NCBI GenBank assembly: GCA_947447825.1
Contig: CANFLL010000009.1
Coordinates: 1-64,000 of the forward strand
DNA length: 64,000 nt
Direction: 5' to 3'
DNA from: Chitinophagaceae bacterium
GTDB taxonomy: Bacteria; Bacteroidota; Bacteroidia; Chitinophagales; Chitinophagaceae
Shown here: positions 43,657 to 54,178 of the stretch, one piece after another
Layout of the letters: the number at the start of each line of letters is the position of its first letter
Numbering within the stretch: position 1 is the first letter of the stretch
The notes under the pieces: model-generated
The model's input: the letters and a program-made list of their open reading frames with translations, nothing else
Database searches by the model: none
Told to the model about the DNA's origin: nothing
Translations under genes and position numbers: made by a program

Positions 43657-44976
43657 ATGAAGATTATGAAATTCGGCGGCACCAGTGTTGGTAAGCCAGA
43701 AAGGATGCATCAGGTTGCACAGTTAATTACTAAAACAGATGAACCTAAAATAGTAGTATTAAGTGCTTTGAGTGGCACCACAAATTCATTGGTTGGTATC
43801 AGTGATTTGTTAGCACAAAATAATAAAAAGGGAGCTAAAGAAGCTATTGATAAGCTAGAAGCCCATTATCGTGATTTTGTGTTGCTATTATCAAACACTG
43901 AAGACGGGCGTAAGAAGGCAAATGCCATTGTGAGCGAACACTTTGAATTCTTGAATATCATCCTTCGCATTTCTTTCAGCGAAGCATTAAATAAAGACAT
44001 TCTTGCCCAAGGCGAATTGTTGAGCACTAAATTGTTTTGTGTTTTCTTGGAAGAACAAAGCATTGCACACGTTTTCTTGCCAGCACTCGATTTTATGACC
44101 ATCGATGAACATGGTGAGCCTCAGTTGGCAAACATTAAAGAGAAACTGACTGATATATTGGCTGGCTTCGAAGGAACTAAACTATTCATCACCCAAGGTT
44201 ACATCTGCCGAAATGCAAAAGGTGAAGTAGACAACCTTAAACGTGGTGGTAGCGATTATACCGCTTCACTGGTGGCTGCTGCAATTCAGGCATCGGTTTG
44301 TGAAATCTGGACAGATATTGACGGTATGCACAACAATGATCCTAGGGTTGTTGATAAAACATTACCTATAAAACAAATATCTTTTGACGAAGCTGCTGAG
44401 TTAGCTTATTTCGGAGCTAAGATTTTGCATCCTACCTGTATTTGGCCTGCACAGCAAACGAATGTTCCGGTGAAACTATTGAACACCATGCAGCCCGAAG
44501 CAGAAGGTACGGTTATAACTGAAGAAGCTGGTAGTAATGGCGTAAAGGCTGTTGCGGCAAAGGATGGCATCATTGCTATAAGGATTAAGAGCAGCAGAAT
44601 GTTGTTGGCTTATGGTTTTTTAAGGAAGATATTTGAAGTGTTTGAAAAATATCGCACCAGTATCGATGTAGTAACTACTTCCGAAGTGGCGGTGTCTGTA
44701 ACCATAGATAATGATACTTTCTTAAATGAGATTGTTGCCGAACTAGAACTATTTGGAAGTGTAGAAGTGGACAATAACCAAACTATCATATCGGTAGTGG
44801 GTAACGAAATTGCTAAAACAGAACATGTTTTGCAACAGTTCTTTACGGCTATCGCCGATGTGCCAGTAAGAATGGTTAGCTATGGTGGCAGCCATCATAA
44901 CATTACTATTTTGGTGCCTAATGAATTTAAAATAAAGACACTTCAATTGCTAAATAAAGGGTTGTTCGGGCTTTAA
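43657..44976 (+). CDS. lysC: Aspartate kinase (monofunctional, ACT-containing)
   Basis: A 439-residue aspartokinase, first step of the Lys/Met/Thr/DAP pathway. It starts MKIMKFGGTSVGKPERM, the conserved KFGGTS ATP-binding motif. LKRGGSDYTASLVAAA and EIWTDIDGMHNNDPR with VVDKTLPIKQISFDEAAELAYFGAK complete the kinase domain (about 1-280). Two C-terminal ACT domains (about 300-439) are the likely site of feedback control by lysine or threonine (family knowledge). No homoserine dehydrogenase fusion is present. It is followed by a hairpin terminator and then cysM. Confidence 0.95.
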   Translation: MKIMKFGGTSVGKPERMHQVAQLITKTDEPKIVVLSALSGTTNSLVGISDLLAQNNKKGAKEAIDKLEAHYRDFVLLLSNTEDGRKKANAIVSEHFEFLNIILRISFSEALNKDILAQGELLSTKLFCVFLEEQSIAHVFLPALDFMTIDEHGEPQLANIKEKLTDILAGFEGTKLFITQGYICRNAKGEVDNLKRGGSDYTASLVAAAIQASVCEIWTDIDGMHNNDPRVVDKTLPIKQISFDEAAELAYFGAKILHPTCIWPAQQTNVPVKLLNTMQPEAEGTVITEEAGSNGVKAVAAKDGIIAIRIKSSRMLLAYGFLRKIFEVFEKYRTSIDVVTTSEVAVSVTIDNDTFLNEIVAELELFGSVEVDNNQTIISVVGNEIAKTEHVLQQFFTAIADVPVRMVSYGGSHHNITILVPNEFKIKTLQLLNKGLFGL

Positions 44977-44996
44977 TTAGTCTTGATTAAGATAAG

Positions 44997-45029
44997 AAAA
45001 GCTGAGGTATTTAAACACTTCGGCTTTTT
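44997..45029 (+). terminator. Intrinsic terminator after lysC
   Basis: AAAAGCTGAGGT pairs with ACTTCGGCTTTT (two G-T wobbles) around an A/T-rich loop, followed by a T run. Confidence 0.8.
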
Positions 45030-45077
45030 TTATGTACCCAATCCTACTGTTTTACCATAGTAGTAAGTTGGAAACTA

Positions 45078-45085
45078 TATCTTCG
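45078..45085 (+). promoter_or_regulatory. -7 promoter element of cysM
   Basis: TATCTTCG, a one-mismatch TAnnTTTG match; predicted start near 45091. Confidence 0.45.
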
Positions 45086-45129
45086 CAACGTTTTGAGATT
45101 TTAACTATTAATTTGATAAGAAGTAAATT

Positions 45130-46011
45130 ATGGCTGGGATATTAGACTTGGTTGGGAATACGCCGATTGTAGAATTAAAGCATGTAACTGTAAATAAAAA
45201 CGTAAAAATATTTGCAAAGCTTGAAGGCAATAATCCTGGAGGAAGTGTGAAAGATCGTGCTGCTTATGGAATGATCAAGGGAGCATTGGATAGGGGCGAA
45301 ATTGGGCCAAATGATAAACTTATTGAAGCTACTAGTGGCAATACGGGTATTGCATTGGCATTGATTGCAAGTCTTTTTGGAATCGACATTGAATTGGTGA
45401 TGCCCGAAGATGCAACAAGAGAGAGGGTATTGACGATGCAAGCTTTTGGTGCAAAAGTTACTTTAACACCCAAAGAAGGATCGATGGAAGCAGCTATAGA
45501 TTATGCCAATAATAAAGTCGCTCAGGGTGGTTACGTTATGCTAAACCAATTTGGTAATGAGGATAATCCTAAGATGCATTACAGAACAACTGGACCAGAG
45601 ATATGGAAAGATACTGATGGAAAAGTTACCCATTTTGTTTCTTCAATGGGAACAACAGGTACTATAATGGGAGTTTCAAGATATTTAAAAGAACAAAACC
45701 CTTTAGTGCAAATTGTGGGATGTCAGCCATCTGATGGTGCACGAATACCCGGCATTCGCAAGTGGCCGGAAGCTTATTTGCCCACTATATTCAATAGAAA
45801 GGAAATTGATAGAACCATAGAATTAAGTGAAGATGACGCACGCATAATGACCAAAAGACTTGCAAAGGAAGAAGGTATTTTTGCTGGAATGAGTAGTGGA
45901 GGTTGTGTTCATGCAGCCGTACAATTAAGTAAAGAACTACAAGATGGCATTATTGTTTGCATCATCTGCGATAGAGGTGATCGATATTTGTCTTCTGATT
46001 TGTTTGAATAA
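45130..46011 (+). CDS. cysM: Cysteine synthase B-type (O-acetylserine sulfhydrylase)
   Basis: A 293-residue PLP enzyme making cysteine from O-acetylserine and sulfide (or thiosulfate). VGNTPIVEL, the PLP lysine motif NNPGGSVKDRAAY (Lys near residue 41), EATSGNTGIALA (about 75-86), SSMGTTGTIMGV and EEGIFAGMSSGGC are all present. The short length and AGILDLVGNTP start favour CysM over CysK. It has its own weak -7 element and is 153 bases after lysC, separated by a terminator. Confidence 0.93.
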   Translation: MAGILDLVGNTPIVELKHVTVNKNVKIFAKLEGNNPGGSVKDRAAYGMIKGALDRGEIGPNDKLIEATSGNTGIALALIASLFGIDIELVMPEDATRERVLTMQAFGAKVTLTPKEGSMEAAIDYANNKVAQGGYVMLNQFGNEDNPKMHYRTTGPEIWKDTDGKVTHFVSSMGTTGTIMGVSRYLKEQNPLVQIVGCQPSDGARIPGIRKWPEAYLPTIFNRKEIDRTIELSEDDARIMTKRLAKEEGIFAGMSSGGCVHAAVQLSKELQDGIIVCIICDRGDRYLSSDLFE

Positions 46012-46598
46012 TAGCACAGGAAACAGAGATAGATTAAATAGTGAATGTTGCAATAGTTGCCTTATTAGGTTTTGGAAAGGCTTTAAAAAGCCTATAAAAC
46101 AACCAATAGCAAGTTTATATATAGCATGGTTTTTCGTTTGACCTAGATATTTCTCAAATGGACTTCGGTTATGGTTCTCCAATTTTTTCAAAGATGTGGA
46201 GCGTAAAAGACAATATCCTTATTTGTATCTATGAATTTTTTTTGCCTATTTTTTTGCCAATACAATTTTTGCCATTGATTCCTACTGAATGATATTTGTT
46301 ACTTTTAAGGTTGTATTTTAATTCCTTTGGTGCAAGTATTACGTCTTCTGCTTATTTTCCTGTTGTTTATTTTATTACTTCTCCATAAGATATAGAACAA
46401 GAACCATTATTCACTCTAACTCAAGTTTTCGCTTAAATTCCCCTTGATAAACTGTTGAATAAAGGGCTTTTATTTCAGTTTAATCAAAGAATATTAAACT
46501 AGTAAAATGTTAAAGATTTTAAAGTGTTAACATATTCGTTTAATAAAAAAATGTACATTACTTCGCAGAAATAGCTTTTACCACATAACTAATGAATT
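46012..46598. other. 587-base intergenic stretch without a gene
   Basis: The track's ORFs at 45937-46191 and 45944-46141 overlap cysM in wrong frames and show no family features. An AGGCTTT/AAAGCCT hairpin lies near 46076-46095. I see no array and no clear promoter. Confidence 0.5.
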
Positions 46599-47153
46599 AT
46601 GAATAAATTATTATTACTTTGTATTGTCGCTTTCTTATTTGTTACTGCCATTTCAGCGCAATATCCACAACAAATTTCGAATGTAAGGGCTCAAGCAAGA
46701 GTTTATGCGGATGCTACAATTAATAAGGATTATAAAACTATTTTGAAATATACTATCATCGATGCCCTTCCTAAAGCTAGACTGAATGTGATGACAGAAG
46801 CACGAGTGCTGAAAACAATTCAGATGGCCGATAGCCAACGAGTGAAACAAGGAATCCAAATTAAATCAATTAAATTCGGTGAAGTATTATCTATTGTTAA
46901 AGTAAATTTTGAGTTTCAATGTACGATGGAACAGATAACTGAGACTAAAATGCAGTTCGGTACCATAATTTCAAAATCTACCTTACTGGCTGTTTCCCCA
47001 GATAATGGCATCAACTGGAAATATGCGGATGCCACCGGAAGAACAAGGGAGGACATGATTAAGTTAATGCCTAGATTGAGTCAACAATTGATATTTGCTA
47101 AACAAGAAACACCTCAATTTTTAAAAGAGTTAAAAACTCCCAAGACAAAATAA
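46599..47153 (+). CDS. Secreted protein of unknown function
   Basis: 184 residues with a signal peptide (LLLLCIVAFLFVTAISAQ, about 1-20). The mature part starts with YPQQISNVRAQARVYADATINKD, partly ARVYADATINKDYKTILKYT. It looks like a small alpha/beta domain of the NTF2-like or SnoaL-like sort (a helix leading into repeated strands), but I cannot assign it with confidence. There is no lipobox. It lies 38 bases upstream of a NUDIX gene in the same direction; a functional link is not evident. Confidence 0.72.
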   Translation: MNKLLLLCIVAFLFVTAISAQYPQQISNVRAQARVYADATINKDYKTILKYTIIDALPKARLNVMTEARVLKTIQMADSQRVKQGIQIKSIKFGEVLSIVKVNFEFQCTMEQITETKMQFGTIISKSTLLAVSPDNGINWKYADATGRTREDMIKLMPRLSQQLIFAKQETPQFLKELKTPKTK

Positions 47154-47191
47154 CGGCCTATTTTTTAACAATTATTTAAAAAGTATAAATT

Positions 47192-47728
47192 ATGAAAAAT
47201 GAATCAGAAAGTAAGTTGAAAGAAGATATTCTGGATCTGACACCAAAAGCATTCACTATCCGTGTATATGGGATTCTACTAGATAGAAGTAGGGTTTTAG
47301 TGAGTGATGAATTTGTACGCGGTAACTACTTTACTAAATTTCCAGGAGGTGGACTTGAATTGGGGGAGGGAACACGTGAATGTTTGAAAAGAGAGTTTAA
47401 AGAAGAAGCTAACTTGGAAGTAGAAATAGTAGAGCATATTTATACCACAGATTATTATCAGGTTTCAGCTTTTAATCCAAGCCAGCAAATAATTGCGATA
47501 TATTATTTTGTGAAGCCAATAGACAAAATTGATTTAGCAACTAAAACAACGCCATTCGACTTTGCACCCGAACAAGTGGCTGATCTAAAAGGACAAAGTG
47601 AAGTATTTAGATGGATAGATTGGAACAATTTTTCTGAAGATGACATGCATCTGCCGATAGATAAAAGGGTGGCTCAGTTGATTAAAGAAAACTTCACTGC
47701 ACACGCTGAACGAGTAGTAGGCTTGTGA
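47192..47728 (+). CDS. NUDIX hydrolase
   Basis: A 178-residue NUDIX protein. The NUDIX box GGGLELGEGTRECLKREFKEEANLEV (quoted here in parts: GGLELGEG, REFKEEA) fits GX5EX7REUXEEXGU and lies near residues 50-75. NUDIX enzymes cleave nucleoside diphosphates linked to another moiety; the substrate cannot be inferred here. An extra N-terminal segment of about 20 residues precedes the first strand. A trio of ACATTTT-type heptamers follows the stop (47759-47779). Confidence 0.9.
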   Translation: MKNESESKLKEDILDLTPKAFTIRVYGILLDRSRVLVSDEFVRGNYFTKFPGGGLELGEGTRECLKREFKEEANLEVEIVEHIYTTDYYQVSAFNPSQQIIAIYYFVKPIDKIDLATKTTPFDFAPEQVADLKGQSEVFRWIDWNNFSEDDMHLPIDKRVAQLIKENFTAHAERVVGL

Positions 47729-47885
47729 AATTTACGATAACAAAAAGGAGTATGCCCGTACATTTTACATTTCACATTGATGATTCACTTACGAAAGAAT
47801 AATTGAAGCTTAAATAGCTAGTTAATATTTAAATAAAATATTTAATAGCTTTTCTCAAAAGCTAAAACAAATTAAATATATAAAC

Positions 47886-49082
47886 ATGGTAGGCTCAATA
47901 AGGGAAGAATATAATAATGCATTTTCGGAGAAAAAATATGAAACCTACCTCAAAGAATTGAACAGCAGATACCCCGAAGCTATTGCATTCAGAGTGGCAG
48001 AAACACCTATTTTTATATCCAAGGATTTTACGAAGAAAATCATTTCCACCTGTGAAAGTATAATTGATGTTATTCTTCAAAATGACTTTACCTTTCTGAC
48101 TAATGCTGCAATACCGAAAGAATTATTTGTGCCAAACGAAAAGAATTATGTTGACTTTATTGCCCTTGATTTTGGTATTTGCGAAAATGATAATGGCGAA
48201 TTAGAGCCTCAACTTATCGAAATGCAAGGCTTTGCATCCTTATTTGCTTATCAAGTTTGGCAAGATGAAGTTATCAGAAACTGTTTTCATATCCCTACTA
48301 ATTACAGTACTTACCTGAATGGATATAATAAGGATACCTATTGCAAATTGCTTCAGAGTATCATTGCCAACGGTATTCCGTTAGAAAACTGCATTCTTTT
48401 GGAATTGTTTCCTGACAGTCAAAAAACAAAAATTGATTTTCTTTTTACAAAGGAATATATAGGTATTGAAACAGTATGTTTAACCCAATTAATTAGGGAA
48501 GGGCAAAAGATTCTCTATGTTAAAGATGGAAAAAAAATAGAAGTTAAGCGTATTTATAACCGAATTATTTTTGATGAGCTAGCGAAGCAATCATTACAAA
48601 TACAAGAAAAAGGAAAACTATTTACAGATGAAATAGACGTTGAATGGATACCACATCCTAATTGGTTTTATAGAATAAGTAAATATACGCTGCCTTTTAT
48701 AAAACATCAATATGTACCAGAAACCACTTTTTTAGATAAGCTTATTTCAATGCCGGCCGACTTAGAAAATTATGTTTTAAAACCACTTTTTTCTTTTGCA
48801 GGACAAGGAGTGGTTATTGATGTTACTGAGTACGACATTGAAGCTGTTAAAGATAAGCACAATTGGATATTGCAAAAGAAAGTGAAATATGCTGAGGTTA
48901 TTCCTACGCCTGAAGGTGCTGCAAAGGCAGAAGTACGTATCTTTTTCTTTTGGCCAAAAGATGCAGAAAGACCAATAGCCACCAATAATTTGGTTAGATT
49001 AAGTAAAGGAAAAATGATTGGTGTTAGGTATAATAATGATAAAAAGTGGGTGGGTGGAACTGTTGCCTACTTTGAACAGTGA
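47886..49082 (+). CDS. Putative ATP-grasp-like protein of unknown function
   Basis: A 398-residue soluble protein. The C-terminal third carries NYVLKPLFSFAGQGVVIDVT (about 295-315), which resembles the Lys-Pro and glycine-rich strand of ATP-grasp ligases. The N-terminal part has no signal peptide and no domain I recognise (LDFGICENDNGELEPQLIEM near residues 95-115). ATP-grasp enzymes often form amide or peptide bonds, but the acceptor is unknown. It is transcribed alone and convergent with the ureohydrolase-like gene. Confidence in the fold is moderate. Confidence 0.65.
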   Translation: MVGSIREEYNNAFSEKKYETYLKELNSRYPEAIAFRVAETPIFISKDFTKKIISTCESIIDVILQNDFTFLTNAAIPKELFVPNEKNYVDFIALDFGICENDNGELEPQLIEMQGFASLFAYQVWQDEVIRNCFHIPTNYSTYLNGYNKDTYCKLLQSIIANGIPLENCILLELFPDSQKTKIDFLFTKEYIGIETVCLTQLIREGQKILYVKDGKKIEVKRIYNRIIFDELAKQSLQIQEKGKLFTDEIDVEWIPHPNWFYRISKYTLPFIKHQYVPETTFLDKLISMPADLENYVLKPLFSFAGQGVVIDVTEYDIEAVKDKHNWILQKKVKYAEVIPTPEGAAKAEVRIFFFWPKDAERPIATNNLVRLSKGKMIGVRYNNDKKWVGGTVAYFEQ

Positions 49083-49157
49083 GCATAAAATAAGCCACAA
49101 GAAAACTGGAAATTACTCCAATCACCTTGTGCCTTTACATTTAATTGGTGTGATAAA

Positions 49158-50213
49158 TTAGTATCCTTGTAAGATGGCCTTAATGAAATCGGTGACTAAA
49201 TAACTGATTAAACTACCGTTTGCTGCTTCATTCCATTGATCAAACGTATTAATGTCCCCTTCACTGATATGGAGGTAGGCTGGTTGACTATCAATAGCAG
49301 AAAAGAAAACATATTGCCTTGCTTGCATTGCCGTAATTCCAGTTGGGAATCCGGCAAGAGAAAATTGGTTCTGAACACTACCTAAATCAAGCTCAATACC
49401 ACAAAGGGTGTCAATGGTAAATTCTGTGGCATGATCTATTGCTTCTTGGAAAGATCTTTTTTCATGAAGAAAAATGTCTTCAAAGGTGATGCAATCAATA
49501 AATGGATTATTTACTATATCCATCCAAATATTCTGTTGAATGAGGTTTTCGTGTAATCCAATTACACAATATTTTTCTAGATATCCGTCTTCTTCTGCAT
49601 ATCTAAATGCGTTACCATTATGTCTTCCTTCTAAAGGCGCATAATCTGCACGAGCATCAACATTTATTGCATTAATTTGAGCAAATGGAATTACACCACT
49701 TTTAAACCATCCTTTTGCAGCACCTTTAATGCACGGATAAGCATTACTTTGACCTCCTCCAATAACAATGGGCAACTTTTTATTCTGTGTAATGATGTGG
49801 ATTATTTGCTCAACTTCATCATCAATAATATTAACTGCATGACGGTAAGCATCTACTTTTTCATCAAAGCTTCTAGCTGATTGTTCTATCACATGGGCTA
49901 AGTCGCTAAAATCAAAGTGACCTAGTAAAAGCATTTCGCCTCCTTCCAAAAAATCATTACTTTGAACGTTTAGAAAGGATTTTAAGAATGGATTCCAGAT
50001 ACTTGCCGAATCACCTTTTTCAAGGTTCGCTTTAGCACCAATAGACTCTGAAATACCAATAATAACATAGCGAGCATTCGAACTTTGTAGTGAATCTTCT
50101 AATTCCTTAACATCTTTTAGAACCTGAATTCTTTCTCCAATTTTAGTTTCAAACCTACGAATTGTTGTGTGCGCAAGAACATCTTGTTTAGTGTAAACCC
50201 TTAAGTGCTTCAT
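49158..50213 (-). CDS. Ureohydrolase (arginase/formimidoylglutamase) family protein with degenerate metal site
   Basis: A 351-residue member of the ureohydrolase family. The three manganese-ligand motifs can be aligned but are altered. GGGHxN reads IGGGQSNAYP. DAHxD reads NVDARADYAPLEGRHNGN. The third motif, expected as SxDxDxxDP or FExDMD, reads GIELDLGSVQN. At least two His ligands and one or two Asp ligands appear replaced. The scaffold is clear (EGRHNGNAF, IGLHEN), so it is a real gene of that family, but binuclear manganese catalysis is doubtful. A metal-independent or regulatory role is possible. It is downstream of rpoB, separated by a terminator, on the same strand. Confidence 0.8.
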   Translation of the reverse strand: MKHLRVYTKQDVLAHTTIRRFETKIGERIQVLKDVKELEDSLQSSNARYVIIGISESIGAKANLEKGDSASIWNPFLKSFLNVQSNDFLEGGEMLLLGHFDFSDLAHVIEQSARSFDEKVDAYRHAVNIIDDEVEQIIHIITQNKKLPIVIGGGQSNAYPCIKGAAKGWFKSGVIPFAQINAINVDARADYAPLEGRHNGNAFRYAEEDGYLEKYCVIGLHENLIQQNIWMDIVNNPFIDCITFEDIFLHEKRSFQEAIDHATEFTIDTLCGIELDLGSVQNQFSLAGFPTGITAMQARQYVFFSAIDSQPAYLHISEGDINTFDQWNEAANGSLISYLVTDFIKAILQGY

Positions 50214-50315
50214 ATAGTTTTCAATTTGAAAATGAAGATAATACTAAACATTATATGTTTAACTAACGAAAATCAGCATCTAGATAATATTCCAATTTAA
50301 AATACGATAATGTAC

Positions 50316-50356
50316 AAAAAAAGGTGCTGAACAAACTAAATTGAACAGCACCTTTT
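50316..50356 (-). terminator. Intrinsic terminator after rpoB
   Basis: On the minus strand AAAAGGTGCTG and CAGCACCTTTT form an 11-bp stem with a 16-base loop, followed by a run of T. It separates rpoB from the ureohydrolase-like gene. Confidence 0.85.
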
Positions 50357-50374
50357 CACTTATTTATTTAAAAA

Positions 50375-53300
50375 TTACTCGAATTTAAGATCCAAACCTA
50401 AACCTCTCAATTCATGAACTAATACGTTGAATGATTCTGGAATACCAGGTTTTGGAATATTCTCACCCTTAACGATTGCTTCATAAGTCTTAGCACGACC
50501 AATTATATCATCTGATTTAAGTGTGAGCAATTCTTGTAAGATGCTAGAAGCACCGTAAGCTTCCAAAGCCCAAACCTCCATTTCACCAAAACGCTGACCA
50601 CCAAATTGTGCTTTACCACCAAGAGGCTGTTGTGTTATCAAACTGTATGGTCCTATTGAACGAGCGTGCATCTTATCATCAACCATGTGGTGAAGTTTAA
50701 TCATATAGATAACACCCACAGTTGCTTTTTGGTCGAATCTGTTTCCAGTTTCACCATCATATAGATAAGTATGTCCATTTCTTGGAATACCAGCCTTAAC
50801 ACACAATTCTTCAATTTGAGTGGTAGTAGCACCATCAAATATCGGTGTTGCGAACTTAAGACCTAATTTCAAACCAGTCCAACCAAGAATGGTTTCGTAA
50901 ATCTGACCAAGGTTCATACGACTCGGTACACCTAATGGATTTAATACAATATCAACAGGCGTTCCGTCTTCCATGAAAGGCATGTCTTCTGCACGAACAA
51001 TCTTGGCAACGATACCTTTATTTCCGTGACGACCAGCCATTTTATCTCCCACTTTCAACTTACGCTTTACAGCAAGATAAACTTTAGCTAATTTCAATAC
51101 ACCTGCTGGTAATTCATCGCCAATAGATATGTTGAATTTCTCACGTTTGTATCGACCTAACTCCTCATTAAACTTAATTGTGTAGTTGTGAAGCAACACA
51201 TTAATATAATGATCTGTTTCAGCTTCACCGGTCCATCCCAATGGATTAACACTTGAGAATTCAATGGAAGAAATGTTCTTTTGATTGAACTTAGCTCCTT
51301 TACCTATCAAAGATTCTCCAAAATTGTTAGTAATACCTTGAGAGGTTTTATCCTTCAATAATATTTGAAGTTTGCTTAATAAATTTTCTCTAATTTCCTC
51401 CACAGCTATTTGGTGAGCTTTTTCAACTTTCTCCAATTGAGCTTTTTCCTTAACTTTAGAGTTCTTATCTTTCTTAGCACGTTGGAAAAGCTTCTTATCA
51501 ATAACTACCCCTTCAGTTCCGTTAGGAGCCTTCAATGAAGCATCTTTAGCATCACCAGCTTTATCACCGAAGATTGCACGAAGCAATTTTTCTTCTGGAG
51601 TAGGATCGCTTTCACCCTTTGGTGTAATCTTTCCAATCAATATATCACCTTCCTTTATAGTAGCACCAATTCTAATAATACCGAATTCATCCAAATCTTT
51701 TGTTGCTTCTTCACTAACGTTTGGAATATCTGGCGTTAATTCTTCTTCTCCTAATTTAGTGTCACGTACTTCTAATTCATATTCATCTATGTGAACAGAA
51801 GTAAACATATCTTCTCTAGCAACACGCTCATTAATAACGATGGCATCCTCAAAATTGTATCCTTTCCAAGGCATGAAAGCAACTAATAAGTTTCTTCCTA
51901 AAGCAAGTTCACCACCTTTTGTAGCATAACCTTCTGTTAAGAAATCACCCTTAACAACTTTTTGTCCTTTTCTTACAGCAGGACGCAAGTTGATACAAGT
52001 TGCTTGGTTGGTTTTTATAAACTTAGTTAGTTTGTAATTAACTAAATCCTCATCAAAAGATACTAACCGGTCTAAATCATTTCTGTCATAACGAACATGT
52101 ATTTCGTTTGCATCAACAAACTCAACAACTCCTGTTCCTTCTGCATGAATTTGAATACGAGCATCACGAGCAGCTTTTCCTTCTAAACCAGTACCAACAA
52201 TTGGCACTTCCATACGAACCAATGGAACAGCCTGACGTTGCATGTTCGAACCCATCAAGGCTCGGTTAGCATCATCATGCTCAAGGAAAGGAATTAACGA
52301 AGCACTCAATCCAACAATTTGGTTTGGAGCTACGTCCATATATTCAACAACACCTTTATCTAGTATAGGGAAATCTCCAGTATCCCTTGAAACAACTTTG
52401 TCTTCTAAGAAGTTACCTTCATCATCGATAGGGGAATTAGATTGAGCCACCTTTACATTTTCTTCTGCTTCTGCACTTAAATAAACTAACTCTTTAGTAT
52501 TTACTTTAGCATTAGAAACTGTACGATAAGGTGTTTCAATGAAGCCCATATCGTTAATCTTTGCATGAACACACAAGGTTGAGATCAACCCAATGTTTGG
52601 ACCTTCTGGTGTTTCAATTGTACATAAACGACCGTAGTGGCTGTAGTGAACGTCACGAACCTCGAAACCTGCTCTTTCTCTACTTAAACCGCCTGGCCCT
52701 AGTGCAGAAATACGACGTTTGTGCGTAATTTCTGATAATGGATTGGTTTGATCCAAGAACTGAGACAATTGGGATGTACCGAAGAATGAGTTGATTACAG
52801 AGCTTAATGTCCTTGCGTTAATCAAGTCCACTGGCGTAAATACTTCATTGTCACGAACGTTCATACGCTCACGGATAGTACGAGCCATACGAGCAAGACC
52901 AACACCAAATTGAGCATATAATTGTTCACCAACTGTTCTAACACGACGATTGCTCAAGTGATCAATATCATCAATGTCGGCCTTAGCATTTGTTAGACGA
53001 ACAAGGTATTTTACGATTTCAATAATGTCTTGCTTTGTTAATACCTTTTTAGTTAAAGGATAATCTAAACCTAATTTACCATTGATTTTGTAACGACCTA
53101 CTTCACCTAAATCGTAACGTTTGTCACTGAAGAATAATTTATCGATAATACCACGTGCAGTTTCGTTGTCTGGAGCATCAGCACCACGCAATTGGCGATA
53201 GATGTGCTGAACAGCTTCTAATTCACTGTTTGAAGTATCTTTATTTAATGTGTTGTAGATGATAGCGTAATCGCCACCTACGTCTTCTCTTTGTAAGAAA

Positions 53301-54178
53301 AGACTCTTAATTTCCATTTCAATAACTGTGTCTACACCATCAAGGTCTAGAACACTATCACGTTCCATTACAATTTCGTTACGCTCAATAGAAACTACTT
53401 CACCGGTATCTTCATCAACGAAATCTTCAACCCATGTACGCAACACACGAGCGGCTAATTTGCGACCTACATGTTTTTCTAGTTCTGCTTTTGTAGCCTT
53501 AATTTCTTCGGCCATACCAAACAATTCCAAAATGTCTTTATCTGTTTCAAAACCGATAGAACGTAATAAAGTAGTTACAGGGAATTTCTTTTTACGATCA
53601 ATGTAAGCATACATTACATTGTTAATGTCTGTAGCAAACTCCATCCAAGCTCCTTTGAAAGGAATAACCCTTGCAGAATATATTTTCGTACCATTTGGGT
53701 GAACTGATTGACCAAAGAAAACGCCAGGAGAACGGTGCAACTGAGAAACAACCACACGTTCAGCTCCATTAACCACAAAAGTACCACGAGGAGTCATGTA
53801 AGGAATGTTACCTAAAAACACATCCTGAACAATAGTTTGGAAATCAACGTGCTCTTCATCATTACAACTCAAACGAAGCTTTGCTTTTAAAGGCACCGCA
53901 TACGTTAAACCACGTTCCATGCACTCATCGATAGAATAGCGTGGGGGATCAATAAAGTAATCCAAGAACTCCAATACAAAGATGTTTCTCGTATCGGTGA
54001 TAGGGAAGTTGTCCTTAAACACACGGAACAATCCTTCATTGTTACGCTTATCTGGCGTTGTTTCCAACTGGAAAAACTCCCTAAAAGATTGTAACTGGAT
54101 GTCTAGTAAGTCTGGGGCTTCTGCTAAGTTTTTGGTTCTTCCGAAGTTTACCCTGTTGTTAATAATTGTTGTTGACAT
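50375..54178 (-). CDS. rpoB: RNA polymerase beta subunit
   Basis: A 1,267-residue RpoB, complete and typical for Bacteroidota. The rifampicin region has [18 protein letters not shown] and [30 protein letters not shown] and the C-terminal [26 protein letters not shown] segment (partly [15 protein letters not shown]) are intact. A TACCTTTG -7 element at 54323-54330 gives a leader of about 139 bases. Unexpectedly rplJ-rplL do not precede it and rpoC does not follow it; the neighbours are a divergent TonB receptor gene and, after a terminator, a ureohydrolase-like gene. Confidence 0.98.
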   Translation of the reverse strand: MSTTIINNRVNFGRTKNLAEAPDLLDIQLQSFREFFQLETTPDKRNNEGLFRVFKDNFPITDTRNIFVLEFLDYFIDPPRYSIDECMERGLTYAVPLKAKLRLSCNDEEHVDFQTIVQDVFLGNIPYMTPRGTFVVNGAERVVVSQLHRSPGVFFGQSVHPNGTKIYSARVIPFKGAWMEFATDINNVMYAYIDRKKKFPVTTLLRSIGFETDKDILELFGMAEEIKATKAELEKHVGRKLAARVLRTWVEDFVDEDTGEVVSIERNEIVMERDSVLDLDGVDTVIEMEIKSLFLQREDVGGDYAIIYNTLNKDTSNSELEAVQHIYRQLRGADAPDNETARGIIDKLFFSDKRYDLGEVGRYKINGKLGLDYPLTKKVLTKQDIIEIVKYLVRLTNAKADIDDIDHLSNRRVRTVGEQLYAQFGVGLARMARTIRERMNVRDNEVFTPVDLINARTLSSVINSFFGTSQLSQFLDQTNPLSEITHKRRISALGPGGLSRERAGFEVRDVHYSHYGRLCTIETPEGPNIGLISTLCVHAKINDMGFIETPYRTVSNAKVNTKELVYLSAEAEENVKVAQSNSPIDDEGNFLEDKVVSRDTGDFPILDKGVVEYMDVAPNQIVGLSASLIPFLEHDDANRALMGSNMQRQAVPLVRMEVPIVGTGLEGKAARDARIQIHAEGTGVVEFVDANEIHVRYDRNDLDRLVSFDEDLVNYKLTKFIKTNQATCINLRPAVRKGQKVVKGDFLTEGYATKGGELALGRNLLVAFMPWKGYNFEDAIVINERVAREDMFTSVHIDEYELEVRDTKLGEEELTPDIPNVSEEATKDLDEFGIIRIGATIKEGDILIGKITPKGESDPTPEEKLLRAIFGDKAGDAKDASLKAPNGTEGVVIDKKLFQRAKKDKNSKVKEKAQLEKVEKAHQIAVEEIRENLLSKLQILLKDKTSQGITNNFGESLIGKGAKFNQKNISSIEFSSVNPLGWTGEAETDHYINVLLHNYTIKFNEELGRYKREKFNISIGDELPAGVLKLAKVYLAVKRKLKVGDKMAGRHGNKGIVAKIVRAEDMPFMEDGTPVDIVLNPLGVPSRMNLGQIYETILGWTGLKLGLKFATPIFDGATTTQIEELCVKAGIPRNGHTYLYDGETGNRFDQKATVGVIYMIKLHHMVDDKMHARSIGPYSLITQQPLGGKAQFGGQRFGEMEVWALEAYGASSILQELLTLKSDDIIGRAKTYEAIVKGENIPKPGIPESFNVLVHELRGLGLDLKFE

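Noticed and set aside
45937-46191. ORFs at the cysM 3' end in both directions
   Set aside because: They overlap cysM in wrong frames and extend into the A/T-rich spacer with no recognisable features.
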